Part shown: in pieces, positions 1 through 12,600 of the stretch
How the letters are laid out: each line of letters starts with the position of its first letter
Numbering within the stretch: position 1 is the stretch's first letter
Source: Tetragonia tetragonoides
Lineage: Eukaryota > Streptophyta > Magnoliopsida > Caryophyllales > Aizoaceae
Reading direction: 5' to 3'
DNA: 64,000 nucleotides
NCBI GenBank assembly: GCA_038025085.1
Contig: CM076153.1
Location: 6,355,501 to 6,419,500 of the forward strand
The notes under the pieces: generated by a model
The model's input: only the letters and a program-made list of their open reading frames with translations
Database searches by the model: none
Told to the model about the DNA's origin: nothing
Translations under genes and position numbers: made by a program

Positions 1-968
1 CAAGTGAGGTTTTAATCCAAAATCAATTGGCAATGGGTGGTTGCTACTGCCTGTCGTACTTGATTGTTTGTCAACTTAGAGGTCTGGTTGTGTTGTCCTC
101 ACTCCAACTTGTACTTAAATGCTTATTTTGGTTAAATAAAATTTTGACCGAAATATTGGCAATCGGTGAATCGAGTAACTTCATAAGTTATATTCAATTT
201 AAGGATCAATGTGGGACTTCCCCTTAAGATAGTATATCCCAAGGATTTTCTCCAAGGCTAAGAAAAATCACAAATCAATATCACACGACACACGTGCAAG
301 AAAAAAATGGCACCATCCGATAATTCTCAAATGACTGATAGGAGTATTACTAATATTTTCCTCGTTAGGCACATGGTTTCACATGATTAGCCCCTAATTT
401 GTTTTGTAATCTCGATATTGATTCCTAATTACCGGCAAAATCTTCAACAAAACACAAAAGTTAGAACCCCAATCATAAAAATAACATGCTATATGCGCCC
501 TTTAAGTCTAACCATCAATCAGTTTACACAACGCAAGTTTGAGTATTATTCATTTCCGAAGGAGATAGAAAACCACATAATTTAAGGACCATAGTCCATA
601 ACCTTCAAATTTCCACTTGTTCAACCACCAAATTCGAACCTAGATTCCTCTATTATCTTAGAAACAAAAAAGACATAAAATATATAGATGCGGCTAATAA
701 TTATGATCAGTTGCTTTAAACGATAACAGAACCAAAATGAGTAAGTATTGTGTGAGACCAACTTAAAAAAAAAAAAAAAAAAAAAAAATAGAGGTCACTA
801 TTTGGCTATAAACGTAGAAGTCACTTATTATGAGCCGTGACCTTATTTCACGTAAAAATGATCATCGTTTTACCAAAAATTACAATAAAATCGTTTTAAA
901 TAAGTTTTTGTGAACCAGAATAAGCAAAATATTCATTTTAATTAGGTAAAGAGGGTAATTCTTAGCTA
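1..968. other. Intergenic, no gene recognised
   Basis: No reading frame here resembles a known protein. The stretch is AT-rich, with a poly-A run near 764-788. That run lies inside a copy of the dispersed repeat listed separately at 745-916. I see nothing else in it. Confidence 0.6.
745..916 (+). repeat. Dispersed repeat family 'TGTGTGAGA...GTCACTATTT', copy 1
   Basis: The segment starts with TTGTGTGAGACCAACTT. It holds the landmarks GTCACTATTT, GTCACTTATTATGAGCCGTG and CCAAAAATTAC, and ends TTAAATAAGTTTTTGTG. The same ordered landmarks recur at 2492-2645, 29535-29668 and, inverted, 14115-14276, so this is a dispersed family of about 150-180 bp. No coding potential and no clear terminal inverted repeat are visible. 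A MITE or other short non-autonomous element is the likely nature. Confidence 0.65.
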
Positions 969-970
969 GG

Positions 971-1332
971 TTGCACGAGTGCGGAGACGGGTACGGATAC
1001 GGATACGGGATACTGCATCTCTAAAAACATAGGATACGGATACGTGTAATGATTAAACAATATAATATGTAAAAATAATTCTTTTTCTCAGAAATTTAGG
1101 CACTAAATCTTAATATTATAAAAATAACTAAGAAAATTAGAATGAAAACTATTTAAACATCTTTTCATAGGTGTATTTTACAATTTTTAAGATGAGAAAT
1201 AGATAACCTATGTAAACATGTCTAAAAATTACCGATCAAGTATTCTCAAGTATCGAACAAGTATCCTAAAAGTATCGGTATCTTAAAAGTATCGAATACG
1301 GGATACTGCACCTTTAACAAGTATCGGTGCAA
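971..1332. mobile_element. Possible MITE, GATAC-rich, with short inverted ends
   Basis: The left end begins TTGCACGAGTGCGG and the right end finishes CGGTGCAA, so the outer bases are inverted repeats of each other (TTGCAC/GTGCAA). Both ends carry GGATACGGGATACTGCA-like or GATACGGGATACTGCA motifs, and the interior repeats AGTATC/GGATAC. The core is AT-rich and non-coding. No clear target duplication was found, so the boundaries are tentative. Confidence 0.4.
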
Positions 1333-1824
1333 CAAAGATTATTAGACAACTTCAAGTTATGGCTACTGAATTATGATTACATTGATAAAATGAGTGCACT
1401 TTAATTTGCGCCGATTTCACGGCATGAGCCAGAGATTTTGTAGCGCATCATGATTTATCACTCCATACATTTACAATAAAGAATTAAGTAATATTCCCTT
1501 GATCAACCAACTGCCAATGGTTGGAACACTTGCATAATCTATTATGGACTAGCATAATTAATTTCTCCAAGCCAGCTACTAGTTAGTGTTAGGTCGAAAC
1601 TTTTCTTATGGTTATATGGCTTATATATATGGTGTTACCGGGTATCTTACAACCAATACAAAATTAGGTAGTAGAGTAAATCACCATTTAAGCTCAGGGG
1701 TTTTCATCCTCATAAATTTTAAGTTTTTGATTATATTGTTTTTCACTCATGCTTGCAGCACATGATCTATTAATTCACACATTAATTATATCTTAAAGCT
1801 ATTAAGATTATGTTCTTTTCTATT

Positions 1825-1955
1825 GGACTGAACTAAATTGAATAGAAATTGAATTGAACACGCTAAATAAAATAGTAAAAAGTGAGAGAAAAAGTAAAAT
1901 ACGAAAATAAAAGTAATTACTAAACTATACTGAACTGATTCAATTATAAAAAGGT
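1825..1955. repeat. GAACTGAACT-type dispersed repeat
   Basis: The segment is rich in ACTGAACTAAATTGAAT-like words. The same style of sequence recurs near 4597-4805, 13225-13500, 18285-18430 and 57275-57545. No ends or coding capacity could be defined. Confidence 0.45.
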
Positions 1956-2030
1956 AAAAACATCACATAGAAAGAAATAAGTACCCTAAACTAAAGTATA
2001 ATCAGATTACCAATTAAGAGAGGTTTGATT

Positions 2031-2084
2031 CGCAAAGTTATGATACTTTTTTTTTTTTTTTGAGTGACGCAAAGTTATGATACT
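2031..2084 (-). mobile_element. Tail-only retro-insertion with 17-bp target duplication
   Basis: A 17-bp direct repeat, CGCAAAGTTATGATACT, occurs at 2031-2047 and 2068-2084. Between the copies are only 20 bases: a poly-T run followed by GAGTGA. Read on the minus strand this is TCACTC plus a poly-A tail. That is the expected product of an extremely 5'-truncated poly-A retroposon. An insertion with the same end (TCATTCA plus A) lies at 8965-9022. Confidence 0.7.
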
Positions 2085-2491
2085 ACTATATCATGTTTTA
2101 TAGCATGGCCCTTATTGTAAGCCTAATGTTGGGAAGCACATGGGATAAGGGGTCATAGGGGCCTAGGATATGCCTATTGCCTAGCATGTATTCTCTGTGT
2201 AAGGTCTTCTTTGGACAAAAAAGTACACGTATGTAGATTTTAACCAAGACAAAGACACGAGAAATGAATTTTTTGGAGAACAATAATAATTATTATAGAA
2301 ATAAGTATGGTTTTAAAAAATTTACTATTATTTTTGCTAACCCTAATTGATAAACTTCTACTTTGTTACCATGCATCTCACTTTTAAACATAATTCATAA
2401 TTGTGTAGGATACTTATGGTCAATGATTCATCATAAGTAACTTGAAAAGATCAATAACAACTATAGCTCTCTACTGATAATTATTATTTTT

Positions 2492-2645
2492 AGTAAGTCT
2501 TGTGTGAGATCAAGTCACACAAAAATGGCGTCACTATTTAAAAATATAGGGATCACTTAATACGAGCATCGACCCTTAAACCACTAAAAAGTAAACAGTA
2601 ATAATTGTCTTTACCAAAAGTTACGGAAATATCGTCCGAAAATTG
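2492..2645 (+). repeat. Dispersed 'GTCACTATTT' family, copy 2
   Basis: It begins AGTAAGTCTTGTGTGAGATC and contains GTCACTATTTAAAAATATAG, a diverged GACCCTTAAACCACTAAAAA block and CCAAAAGTTACGG, in the same order as the copies at 745 and 29535. Confidence 0.6.
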
Positions 2646-4596
2646 GGATATGTATTCTCCTGGTGCGTGCTGATTGATGTTCCACATTATTGGGGGATGG
2701 AATCAGAACAAAAGGCGCATGAGATGAGGCCACAGTTTGGGCTCCGCTCTAAATCAATGAATGGTCTTTTCCCTGCCGGTCCTCTGTCCTCAACGACTGC
2801 CTTTGACTTAAACTGGAGTTGGCGTGGTGGCCCAGTGGGCCCTTTACAATATACGGGGTAAGTAAATAAAGCCTCTTTTTCGGCGGAATTGCCACCAAGG
2901 CCCACAGCTCCCTCAATAAAATTTAAAAAAAAAAAAAAAAAAAAAAGGAAGAAGCGATTTTTCGTCCAAAAACATGGATCATCCCAATAAATTAATTGAT
3001 TGGGACCAAGATAAACGTACACAAGATAAACACTAGTCTTAACTTCTTAAGGATAGATTTCGGGTTCACGTAATTATATGGATTTAATGAAATTATGCAC
3101 CGGATTCAATGAATTTCAGTCATAATTTCATTTTTTTCGAGGCATAGTTTTAGTGTCCACACATTACTCTTGAGTTCAGATAATAATTTGCTGTAAACAA
3201 AAATAATTATAATTGATCGAAACGTAATGTAGTGATTCCTGAAAAATAGAGCGAAATGAAATGCAATAATGGAGTAATGACTAAAGCAAAACAGAGTAGT
3301 GCAGTACCACCTTGTTGCTTCCGTGAGAATGGAACAAATAGAGGATTGCTTAGCATTATTGCCAGCACTAGTGCCAATTTATATGGCTTGGGTACACAAT
3401 TGTCTTCACACAAACGAAGAGAGTTAACTTATATGGAATAAGTTCCAACTCATCAAATTACCGTCATCATCGATTCATCGCTGGTGTCTGTTCAATTTTG
3501 GCAAAGTCCTGCACGTCCTGGTGTCTAGCTATTGGTTGCAAGTGCCTACGTCCTACACTACTCCTCCTACCCATGGTCCATGGACGGTAGTTTTTCAAGA
3601 TAGAACTCGATGAATATATGCCAATAATGTTGTGCTCCAAATCATTGGTTACCAATAGTACTTAAACCCTATCCATTTTGTAAGAAAAACGTAAAATCTA
3701 GTATGTATTTAATAGACTTGAGTTGAGTTTTTTCAATAGATGCAATGAAATTTCCCTGTTTGCTATACAAGAAATAAAATCTTAATGATAACAAATGAAA
3801 TCATGATCTCACTAAAATAGCTTTCAAGCTATGACGACATAACTTGTTTGATGTCATTAACTTGCTATTGATTTGTACCTCTTTAGTTTTACTCCTAAAC
3901 TAGATAATGTCAAGTTGAAAGGTAATTCTTTCTTAGAGTTGTGTTAGACATGCGTAATAACTACTACGTAATAAGTAACGAGTTTTGCTCCTTTACAATC
4001 AAGTCTTTGCGTTGTTCTCTCTTTCATTCTTTTTCTTTCTCCCCCAAGTTTCTTAAGTTTTCAAAATTCCCCTATTTACAAAAGAATAACATAATAGATA
4101 TTTTGATAATAGAAGATCTGAACTCGTAAATAACAACTACTCCCAACAAGACACATATACATACACAATCATAACAACTCCCAATTTGAAAGACTTTATA
4201 TTGGGACAAACGCGGGTTAAACATAAAGCCCTTCCACTTTTCCCTGGCCCTTTTTTGTTTTGCAATATCAAAGTACACTGGAATATAAAATAGTTTGTGT
4301 TATCCTGGAATATTCTGTGCTAACATCCTTAATTCCTCATGAAATGAACTGCGTGGCATCGTGCCCTTCCTTTTTCCCCCTCTTTGTTCATCAGTGGGGG
4401 AGCCTGTTGACATTCCTTTTTGCTTCTTCTCGAAGTAGTGCATTCACATTTCACAGCACATAGATTCAGCTAGCTTACATTGGCAACGACTTTGATTAGG
4501 CATAAACCAAAAGAGATGATGGGTTTAATGTTTAATTATTTATACTTCTCGTGTAGGATAAGTTTGATACCAGGTCACCGACATGTTCAATCAAGT

Positions 4597-4805
4597 TTGG
4601 GAGCGTTCTTTAGGATTGAAATGAATTGAACTGAATTTAATACTGCAGAATTGAGATAAACACTATTGAACTGAACTGTTCACCACTAAATTGAATTGAA
4701 TCTCACTTTCTATGTGAGACAAAATGTATGGTCCTGAACTGAACATCATTGAACTGAACTGAACATCACTGAACTATAAATTGAAATTACTGAACTGATA
4801 CGAAA
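4597..4805. repeat. GAACTGAACT-type dispersed repeat
   Basis: There are many overlapping ATTGAACTGAACTG words over about 200 bp, including GAACTGAACATCA repeated twice. It belongs to the same loose family as 13225-13500 and 57275-57545. Confidence 0.5.
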
Positions 4806-5994
4806 CAACCATTGATCGAACTAATATTAGTCAGATTTTATTATGAGTCAAAGTACTCGTGAGCTACCCATGGATGTACTCGATCGGTCAAAACTCGCTC
4901 AATAATAAATGAAGCGAGCACTAATTTGATATATACTCGTTTCCTGAACAAGTCGAGTACGAGCACCCCAATACTCGTCGTACTCTCGACTCGATAGTAT
5001 TGTTATGGGTTAGAAAACCTAACGAGCTAGTATACTTGCGAACTGCTCGTGAACATACTCAATTAAAACTTGCTCGATAACAACCGAGTCGAGCGCCTTT
5101 AATTTGATACTCGTTTAACATATGAGTGAGTATGAGTACAAAGATATGTACTCGATTCGACTCGACGCGACTCATTTACAACCCTATTTAATAATTAAAA
5201 ATTCGGGCCATTTTCACTATACATATAGTAAAATTTATTTTTCTAAAAAGGTACCGACACTTATTGATACAAACTTTTGTGATGATTTTGATAAGACAAT
5301 TTTTGTAGATGTTAGGTAGGATTTACTAAGTTAATTTTAACTTTGAATGTAGTTACGTAGGGGTTACTAATTCCATGGACTAACTAAAATTTGTCCTGCA
5401 ATATCTAACATGAATCTTTACCTAACGCGGTTACATGCATCTAAACCTAATTAATGGACTTCTTGCTGCTGACTTAATTTATTTTTAATCCAGGTAATTG
5501 TCTCCTCATGTGTACTCGATCAATCCCAATCCAACTGTTCATGAATTAAAATAATGCAAATTAGACCACGTTGAAAGTTAAATTATGACTTGGATTATTG
5601 CAAATCAAATCTATCTCCTCATAAGTACACACTAGCTTTCAACAATAATAATCATCAAATTATGATAGAAAATAAGGGCGTATTAAAAATAGACTTATGC
5701 AAGTCATCACATCCTTTTTCTTTTCTTTTTGTCTTTTCCTTTCCGGGAGAGGCCAAAAGGCAACACAAAAACTCGTATGAAGTGGCCTAGCTAGCTTAAG
5801 GTACACGTGATTAGGTAAAGTGTCTCATATAAGCATGATATCATGGTGACGTCATACTTAGTTATAGAGGTGGCCTCACTTTTAGGGCCGTTTTAGAGCA
5901 TAGGCCCTAGGGGTGACCGCCTAGGGCCCAATGCACAAAGGGGCCCATAATCAAATAGAAATGCCAATATATACTAAAATATGAAGTGAAAAAA

Positions 5995-6100
5995 CATGTA
6001 AAAGAATGTAGCTCGGTGGTTAAACTTGAAAAGGAAGTGAGAATGATGCCCTTTTCTCTCAGGTTTGAATCCTAGGACCCTCATTTTCTTTCTTTTTAGT
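5995..6100 (+). mobile_element. Possible tRNA-derived SINE head
   Basis: TAGCTCGGTGGTTAAAC resembles an RNA polymerase III A box. GGTTTGAATCC, about 40 bases downstream, resembles a B box. This is SINE-like spacing. No cloverleaf, clear tail or target duplication was found, so this is weakly supported. Confidence 0.35.
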
Positions 6101-8964
6101 TTTTTTGCTCATTTCTTATCCCATTATGTTGAAAATAGGTTTTTTGTTCTTTTTTTTATTATCTAGTAAAAAGAGGTTTTTTTTTATTATCTAGTAAAAA
6201 TAGATCTTTTAATTAAAAATAATTTTATTTCAAGGTTTTCTATTTAATACCTCTTTGATTTTGGTATAAATTAATTACAAAGTTTCTTTTCGTGGGAGTA
6301 TCATATTTTTGGGGGGATTTTTATGAAATTACAAATTGTCTTTTAGATGCAAACTATGGTTATATATAAGCACTACTACTATTTTTCGTCTCATGACTAC
6401 TATTTTTCTTTTTTGATTTTTTGGTAAACAAGTCCTTTTTTGTTAATATCAAACAAATTAAATCTCAGGGATATGATGCTTGAACTAATATTTTTATTAC
6501 TGCGCTACCTACCCTGAATTCAGGTAAAAAAAGGTAAAAAAATTATATATTTTACAACTTTCAAAAAGAATAATTTTTAGGGCTCTTATTTTCAGTTCGC
6601 CTTGAGGCTTCTAAAATGTTAGGAACAGACCTGCTCACTTTGAGACCGCCTCACAACAATTAAGAAATAATTCATTGTAATGCCCACATATTTCTCTTTT
6701 GTAATTAAGAAAAGCCACATAAATAACGAATTGGTAAGTATACAGAATGATATCAATATTTCCATAATATTGGAGGGGCCGCAACGAGGTGTTGAATTGC
6801 ATATTTGCATGCTACACTATATTGGGAGGAAGGTGACGTATGACACATCTGACTGAAAAAGACTCTTATCCATTAAGAAAATAGTAATAAGTGATTTATA
6901 TATTTTCAAATAGTAACTGTATTTTTCTATAAGATATACTCATTTTAATATCAATACTTAAATTCGAAAATTTGGTTAAATTGATCAACCCGAATCTCAC
7001 CTGACTCGCCTCTGTCAAATCGAGTGAGAAGTATACGATTTAGTGAAGAATGAAGACCAATCCAAATGTCATATATGTGTCTTTTTGTTAAAACGACACC
7101 AGATAGAAAGCTAAAAAATAAAATGTAGGACAAACAATCCTTTCTAGGGTTAAAAAGTGTGTGTCAAAAAGCTCAACGGCTAAAAACTGTCAAGCACCAA
7201 CGACCCATCGATTGCATGCCACGTACCCCTAACAAATCAGCACGAGAGACACGTGGGGAAAAGACGACCTAGATAGAGTTAAACTATTGAACCACTGTGA
7301 ATGCGACACGAATACAAGGAGATGGTGTTGGGGACGTTAGAAACCGAGTACCCAACACAACACTCTCTTTGGTGCAATAACTGTCGTCGAAAATGTTTGC
7401 TTTTTTGGCCATTAACCGACCGCACTAGCTTTGAGCATTATGTTCTTTTTTTTTGGTTAACAAATAAGGTATCTACCGGCGACTACTCCGCACGTTGGCT
7501 TGTAGGCACGTCAAAGATGGGACAACTGACCAAGAAATTTAAAACTGCTTTATGCTCAAGACGTAATTCGGATCCCCGATCTTAGTTAAGGATGGATAAG
7601 TTCTACCCCTCAATCACACCTCCTTGATTAGTTTTGAGCATTATGTTGAGTATATAATATCGTTGGGTAGTTGCTTTCATGCATATTATCAACGAAGAAA
7701 ACGTTAACATCACATAGTAAGAGCTTCTGCTTTTTTTTCTCTTTTATTTTTGATAAGACATGGGGTCGTGATTAGTACATATAAATGATATTTGTAGGGA
7801 AAGATTGAACATAGGAAGTTTCCATGAACTTAGAAGAATTCCACATGGAGGATGGAGATGAAAGGAAATGAGAAAAAGAGATCGATCAGACAAGTACTTT
7901 AGAACTTGTAGTCAAACAGAATTTTGTGTGATTTTGTAATTTCTTTTTGGCACGCCATGTCAAAACAAGTTGGTTTACCTCATGCATGACCTAACTTTTT
8001 TGATCAAGATAAGGAAAATGCATATAAGGTAGTACTTGAACTTGAAACCCTTTTTAGTTTACTTTTGAAAAGAGGCCGACTACTAATTAAGAGACTCGTA
8101 GGTAACTAGAACATTAATTAGATTGATTCATGCCTTTTGATAATGCTTGATTAGCAATAATATATTCCCAATTTTGAATTAGTTGACGTCTAGTACTAAG
8201 AATCCATAAATACCATAGATTTGTTTCAATTTAACTAAAAAATATTTTTTATAATTATCAACCTACTTCCATTACGGAACCCCCCCCCTCTTGCGATGGG
8301 ATTTTCCATCGTAAAAAAGATTAATTACGACGGGTATATCTCATTGTTCTCCCGTCATAAAAGAATATCGTCGTTGTTATATTTTACGACAGTATTAAGT
8401 TATCGAGGCGATTGTCCAATTATGATAGCAATAGAGCTAATCAAAATGTTGACTATGAATTTGTTTAAGAAAGTCATAATAATCCCACCTCAAAAAAAAA
8501 AATGGGGCATAAAAGAATCCAAAATAATGTATACTAATTACAAACACACTAACCCAAGAACTCGGTGACAAAAAAAAATCAATATAAATTACCATAGTAA
8601 CATATACTTATTGTTTTCGGATTTTCTCCGTCTACAGAGTAAAGTAAGATTCTTTAGGTATGTACGCACATTCGCTCTTTTTCAACGTGCCAGGTGCTTC
8701 TGTGAGGAAATTCTCAATTTCTCTTAGTTACCAGTCACCAACTGAAATGAATAAGCCTTTAGTGGTTGTTGGTTTATAACTTAGAATTTTTAGAGAAATA
8801 CGGATAGGTTCCTTAACAACACAAAAGATCAAATGAGACAGCCTCATAGAGTATATGATAATAAGGCGTAATATTTATGAGAACAATACCGTATGCTGCT
8901 ATGCATAAGCCCATCATAAGAGTTTTTGAAACAACAATGAGAGAATTGGTTTTATTGGAAGTTG

Positions 8965-9022
8965 GAGGTCTTGCCCGTTTTTTTTTTTTTTTTTTTTTTT
9001 TGAATGAGGTCTTGCCCGTTTT
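8965..9022 (-). mobile_element. Tail-only retro-insertion with 17-bp target duplication
   Basis: GAGGTCTTGCCCGTTTT occurs at 8965-8981 and 9006-9022. The intervening bases are a run of T followed by GAAT. On the minus strand this reads ATTC or TCATTC plus poly-A, nearly the same end as at 2048-2067. It looks like a second, extremely 5'-truncated poly-A retroposon of the same family. Confidence 0.7.
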
Positions 9023-10900
9023 ATGAAGTTATTAACCACACGTTGGGCTTATGCCGTATATCAAAGTCTAGTGTTCCAATTGCTAGAATTACTTTTAGGC
9101 CCATTAGGCAATTTAAGTACTCCGTACTCTCTTTTGTCAATAAAATCAACCAAAGGAGCACCAGGGTCTTTAAATTGGTTTTTGGGTTGTCAAATGTCAC
9201 GCCAGACCCATCACACTGAGGAGTCTCAGCTGGGAACGAGTCAGGCCCAAACAAAGTTTTTCTAGAAGTGGGCTGAGAGTTACATTTGGGCCGGGTCGGT
9301 ATTTATTTATATTCCTCTCTGCGTTGACAATTTATTTATCTTCCTCTCTGCGTTGACTTTGGCCTATTCCCTAAAAATTGCTGGTGCAATGAAGAATTCA
9401 AGCGTGTCAGTACTTAAAAATTGGGGTTTGCAAGCATTCATCGAAATTAGGGCTTTCGTGAAGTCATTTGACTGGTTCGATTTTTTTTCGTTCTTGTCTT
9501 GGTGTTTGAAAATAGACCTGGAGGCCAAATTCATCTTCATTTGCCTTCCTCTGTACATAGCAAGGAAATGTCCAATAATAATAAAACGGGAGTTGAATCC
9601 AGATCATTGTTGAGAACAAGTGGAAATATTGCGCTACGCCGCTACTCACCCAAATTCTCTAAAGAGGAGTTATTAGTTGTAAGCTAGTTCCGCTTGTTGA
9701 TCTTTCTTATATATAGTGGACAAATTCATTACTCTTATTTACTTTGTTTTAATTTGGTTTAATTTTTAACTTAAAATTTTCATGCATCTGAATTCGTGCT
9801 GCTTGAATGTCGCTCCACGCCATCCCAGCTACTGTCTACTGTAGTGGCATATGCATCCGGCCAGCTAATGAAATTGTATAAAATTCTTAGGACCCATTTG
9901 TATACACAGCGCACATATAAATCCAAAGCTTCATACAATTTTAATTTTGATTTAAGTTTTTCATTAATTGCTTAATTATCAAAAGCTGCATATTTAATTT
10001 TGGATTCCATCAATGACCATCAATGACCAGACCAGGCTACCTTACGTACGTTGTATGAGATATTAATAGCATTATAATGTTATTCTCTGTTATCTATACC
10101 ATATACTTAAATAATTAAATTCTTGTACGTAAAGGCAACGGCACATAACTTTGCGATTGCATGCATTTCAGCATATGTATGTTGGTTATTACCAGAGATC
10201 TGGTTGCGTGGTGCCAGTTACTATAACTTACAGTAAAAAAATAAAAATAAAAAAAATGATTATGTTACATACTTGCTATAACTTACAGTAAAAAAATAAA
10301 AATAAAAAAATAATTATGTTACATACTTGCTGATGTCAATGGTTCAATTATGATCTCAAGAGTTGGAATCTCCATACTCTTTCTCTCCTTTTTTTTCCTT
10401 TCTCTCTCCTTCCTCATCACTCTCTCTCTCGGGAGAAATTAGGCATGCCACCTAAGTGAGAATTTTAAGAGCACGTCACCTAAGCGAAGATAATAACAAA
10501 AAGCAGTTGGTGTAAAACGTTTATAAGTCTTAAATAATGACAAGTCTTATTATCATTGTCGTTTAGGATTCTTGAGAGGTTAATTTTCGTCAAAAATTCA
10601 AAATCATATATAATATTTTTCATACACCTCAAAAAATAACAAAAATTACACCATCAGATTCGGATCGAAAAATACTTTGCAATGATATTCATTTACAATA
10701 TGTTTAGAGTATATGAGTAAGAGTATTGTTACTATGTTAAGTTATATGTTGGCACATCAGAGAGCAGAGAGTGTTTCTACAATTAAAATGAGACGTGACA
10801 CCTAAGAAAAAAGTATAGAACACGCCACCTAACAAACCCAATAAAACCAAAAGTTCAACAAAATTTTCATAAATGATAATTATATCACCCATGCTTTTGG
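9023..10900. other. Intergenic, no gene recognised
   Basis: An 86-codon frame at 9353-9613 is the longest here and resembles nothing I know. CCTCTCTGCGTTGAC occurs twice in direct repeat near 9313-9357. A 55-bp tandem duplication lies at 10221-10330. The rest is AT-rich with no visible structure. Confidence 0.5.
10221..10330. repeat. Two-copy 55-bp tandem duplication
   Basis: CTATAACTTACAGTAAAAAA begins at 10221 and again at 10276. Both are followed by the same AT-rich block ending ATTATGTTACATACTTG. The two copies differ at only one or two bases, so the duplication looks recent. Confidence 0.85.
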
Positions 10901-10904
10901 TGTT

Positions 10905-12600
10905 CTGACTCTTACAACAGTGTCCCATAAAATGTACTTCCAAACCTATCACGGATTGCATCAGCGACCCTGAGGGCCTCCCATGTCCTCTATGGGTTTT
11001 CCGTGCAATGTGGTGCAAAAATATCCACCTTCGTTTCGGGGCCTCCCGGAAGTTCAAAAAACATGAATTATATAGCCTTTGTTTTCGGCTTCCCGGGCCC
11101 CGGGTGTCTTTTTGTCCAAACTTCTCCAAGGGTTCTATATTATGCCCGTAGAGGACCCTCGGTGCCATGGGAGGGACATCCGGATCCCTGAACTTCGATA
11201 TCATCCATACCTTTGGTGTTCCACCTCTTTCACCATTATCCCATAAAACGCCCTTCCAAAGCCTACCAGGGACCGGATAAGCTACCCCGAGGGCCTCCCA
11301 TGTCCCCTAGGAGTGTTCAGTGCGATGTGGTATGAAAATATCCAACTTTTTTTGGGGGCCTTCCAGAAGCCCCAAAAACGTGAATTATATAGCCTTCGTT
11401 TTCGGCTTCCCGGGCCCCGATGTCATTTTTGCCCAAACTTCTCCCGGGGGTCTATCATGACCCTCGAGTACCCTCGGTGTCCCTGGAGGGACATCCACAT
11501 CGCCGAACTTTGATAGCACCCATGTCTTTGGTGTTCCGGCTCTTACACCAGTGTCCCATAAAAAGCCCTTCCAAGTCTATCAGGGATTGGATAAGCGACC
11601 CCAAGAGCCTCCCATGTCCTCTATGAGTGTTCCGTGCGATGTGGTGCCAAAATATCCACCTTCGTTTTGGGGCCTCCCGAAAGCTCAAAAAATGTGGATT
11701 ATATAGCCTTCGTTTTCGCCTTCCCGACCCTGGGTGTCATTGTTGCCCAAACTTCTCCAAGGGTTCTATTATGACCGTAGAGGACCCTCGGTGCCTTGAG
11801 AGGGACATCCGGATCCCCAAACCTCGATATCACCCATGCCTTTGGTATTCCGCCTCTTTCACCACTGTCCCGTAAAAAGCTCATCCAAGCCTATCAGGGA
11901 CCGGACAAGCGACCCCGAGGGCCTCACATATCTCCTAGGAGTGTTCTGTGCAATGTGGTGCAAAAATATCCAACTATTTTTCGTGGCCTCCCGGAAGCCC
12001 AGGTGTCATTTTTGCTTAAACTTCTCCCAGGGGTCTATCATGACCCTAGACTCTAGAGTACCCTCGGTGCCCCGGGAGGGACATCCGCATCCCCGAACTT
12101 TGATATCACCCATGCCTTTGGTGTTCCGGCTCTTACACTAGTGTCCCGTAAAAATCCCTTCCAAGCCTATCAGGGACTGAATAAGCGACCCTGAGGGCCT
12201 TCCATGTCCTCTAGGGGTACCCGTTCGATGTGGTGCGACAATATTCACCTTCATTCCGGGCCCCCCGGGAAGCCCAAAAAATGTGGATTATAGCCTTTGA
12301 TTTCCGCATCCAGGGCCGCGGGTGTCATTTTTGCCCAAACTTCTCTGAGGGGTCTTTCATGACCGTAGAATACCCTCATTGCCCCGGAAGGAACATCCGG
12401 ATCCCCGAACTTTGATATCCCCCATGCTTTTGGCTCTGTCTCTTACACTATTATCTCGTAAAATGCCCTCCAAGTTTACGATGGATTGGATAAGCGACCC
12501 TAAGGTCTCTCATATCCCATAGGGGTGTTTCGATCGTGCTACGTGATGCCAAAATATCCAACTTTATTGTGCGGCCTCCCAAAAGCCAAAAACCGTGAAT
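10905..12600 (+). repeat. 310-bp tandem repeat family, array 1 (plus orientation)
   Basis: Five to six diverged units. CTCCCATGTCC recurs near 10978, 11297 and 11608, and related words near 12199 and 12508, giving a period of about 310-319 bp. Each unit carries, in order, GCGATGTGGTGC, CAAAAATGTGGATTATA-like, GGCTTCCCGGGCC, TGTCATTTTTGCCCAAACTT, GACCGTAGAGGACCCTCGGTG, GGATCCCCGAAC, ATCACCCATGCCTTTGG and AAGCCTATCAGGGAC. One unit near 11997 has an internal deletion. Overlapping frames open through several units are a by-product of the repeat, and I do not call them genes. The array is much richer in GC than its flanks. It is the inverse orientation of array 3. Confidence 0.9.

Larger units (their letters stand above)
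2085..8964. other. Gene-poor region of dispersed repeats
   Basis: About 6.9 kb without a recognisable gene. Short open frames here do not resemble proteins I know. Supported contents are the dispersed repeat at 2492-2645, a GAACTGAACT-type patch at 4597-4805, a tRNA-like SINE candidate near 5995-6100 and a short tandem duplication near 6150-6200. Short fragments from 5880 to 6640 (GGCCCTAGGGG and CGCCTTGAGGC) look like degraded transposon ends but could not be delimited. Confidence 0.5.

Noticed and set aside
7301..7585. 94-codon frame on the plus strand
   Set aside because: No recognisable domain, no good gene context and composition like the surrounding non-coding DNA.
10737..12415. Several 60-155-codon frames in array 1 on both strands
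   Set aside because: They are by-products of the GC-rich repeat unit, which has few stop codons. Similar peptides recur in all arrays, in different frames, with no conserved start or known domain.
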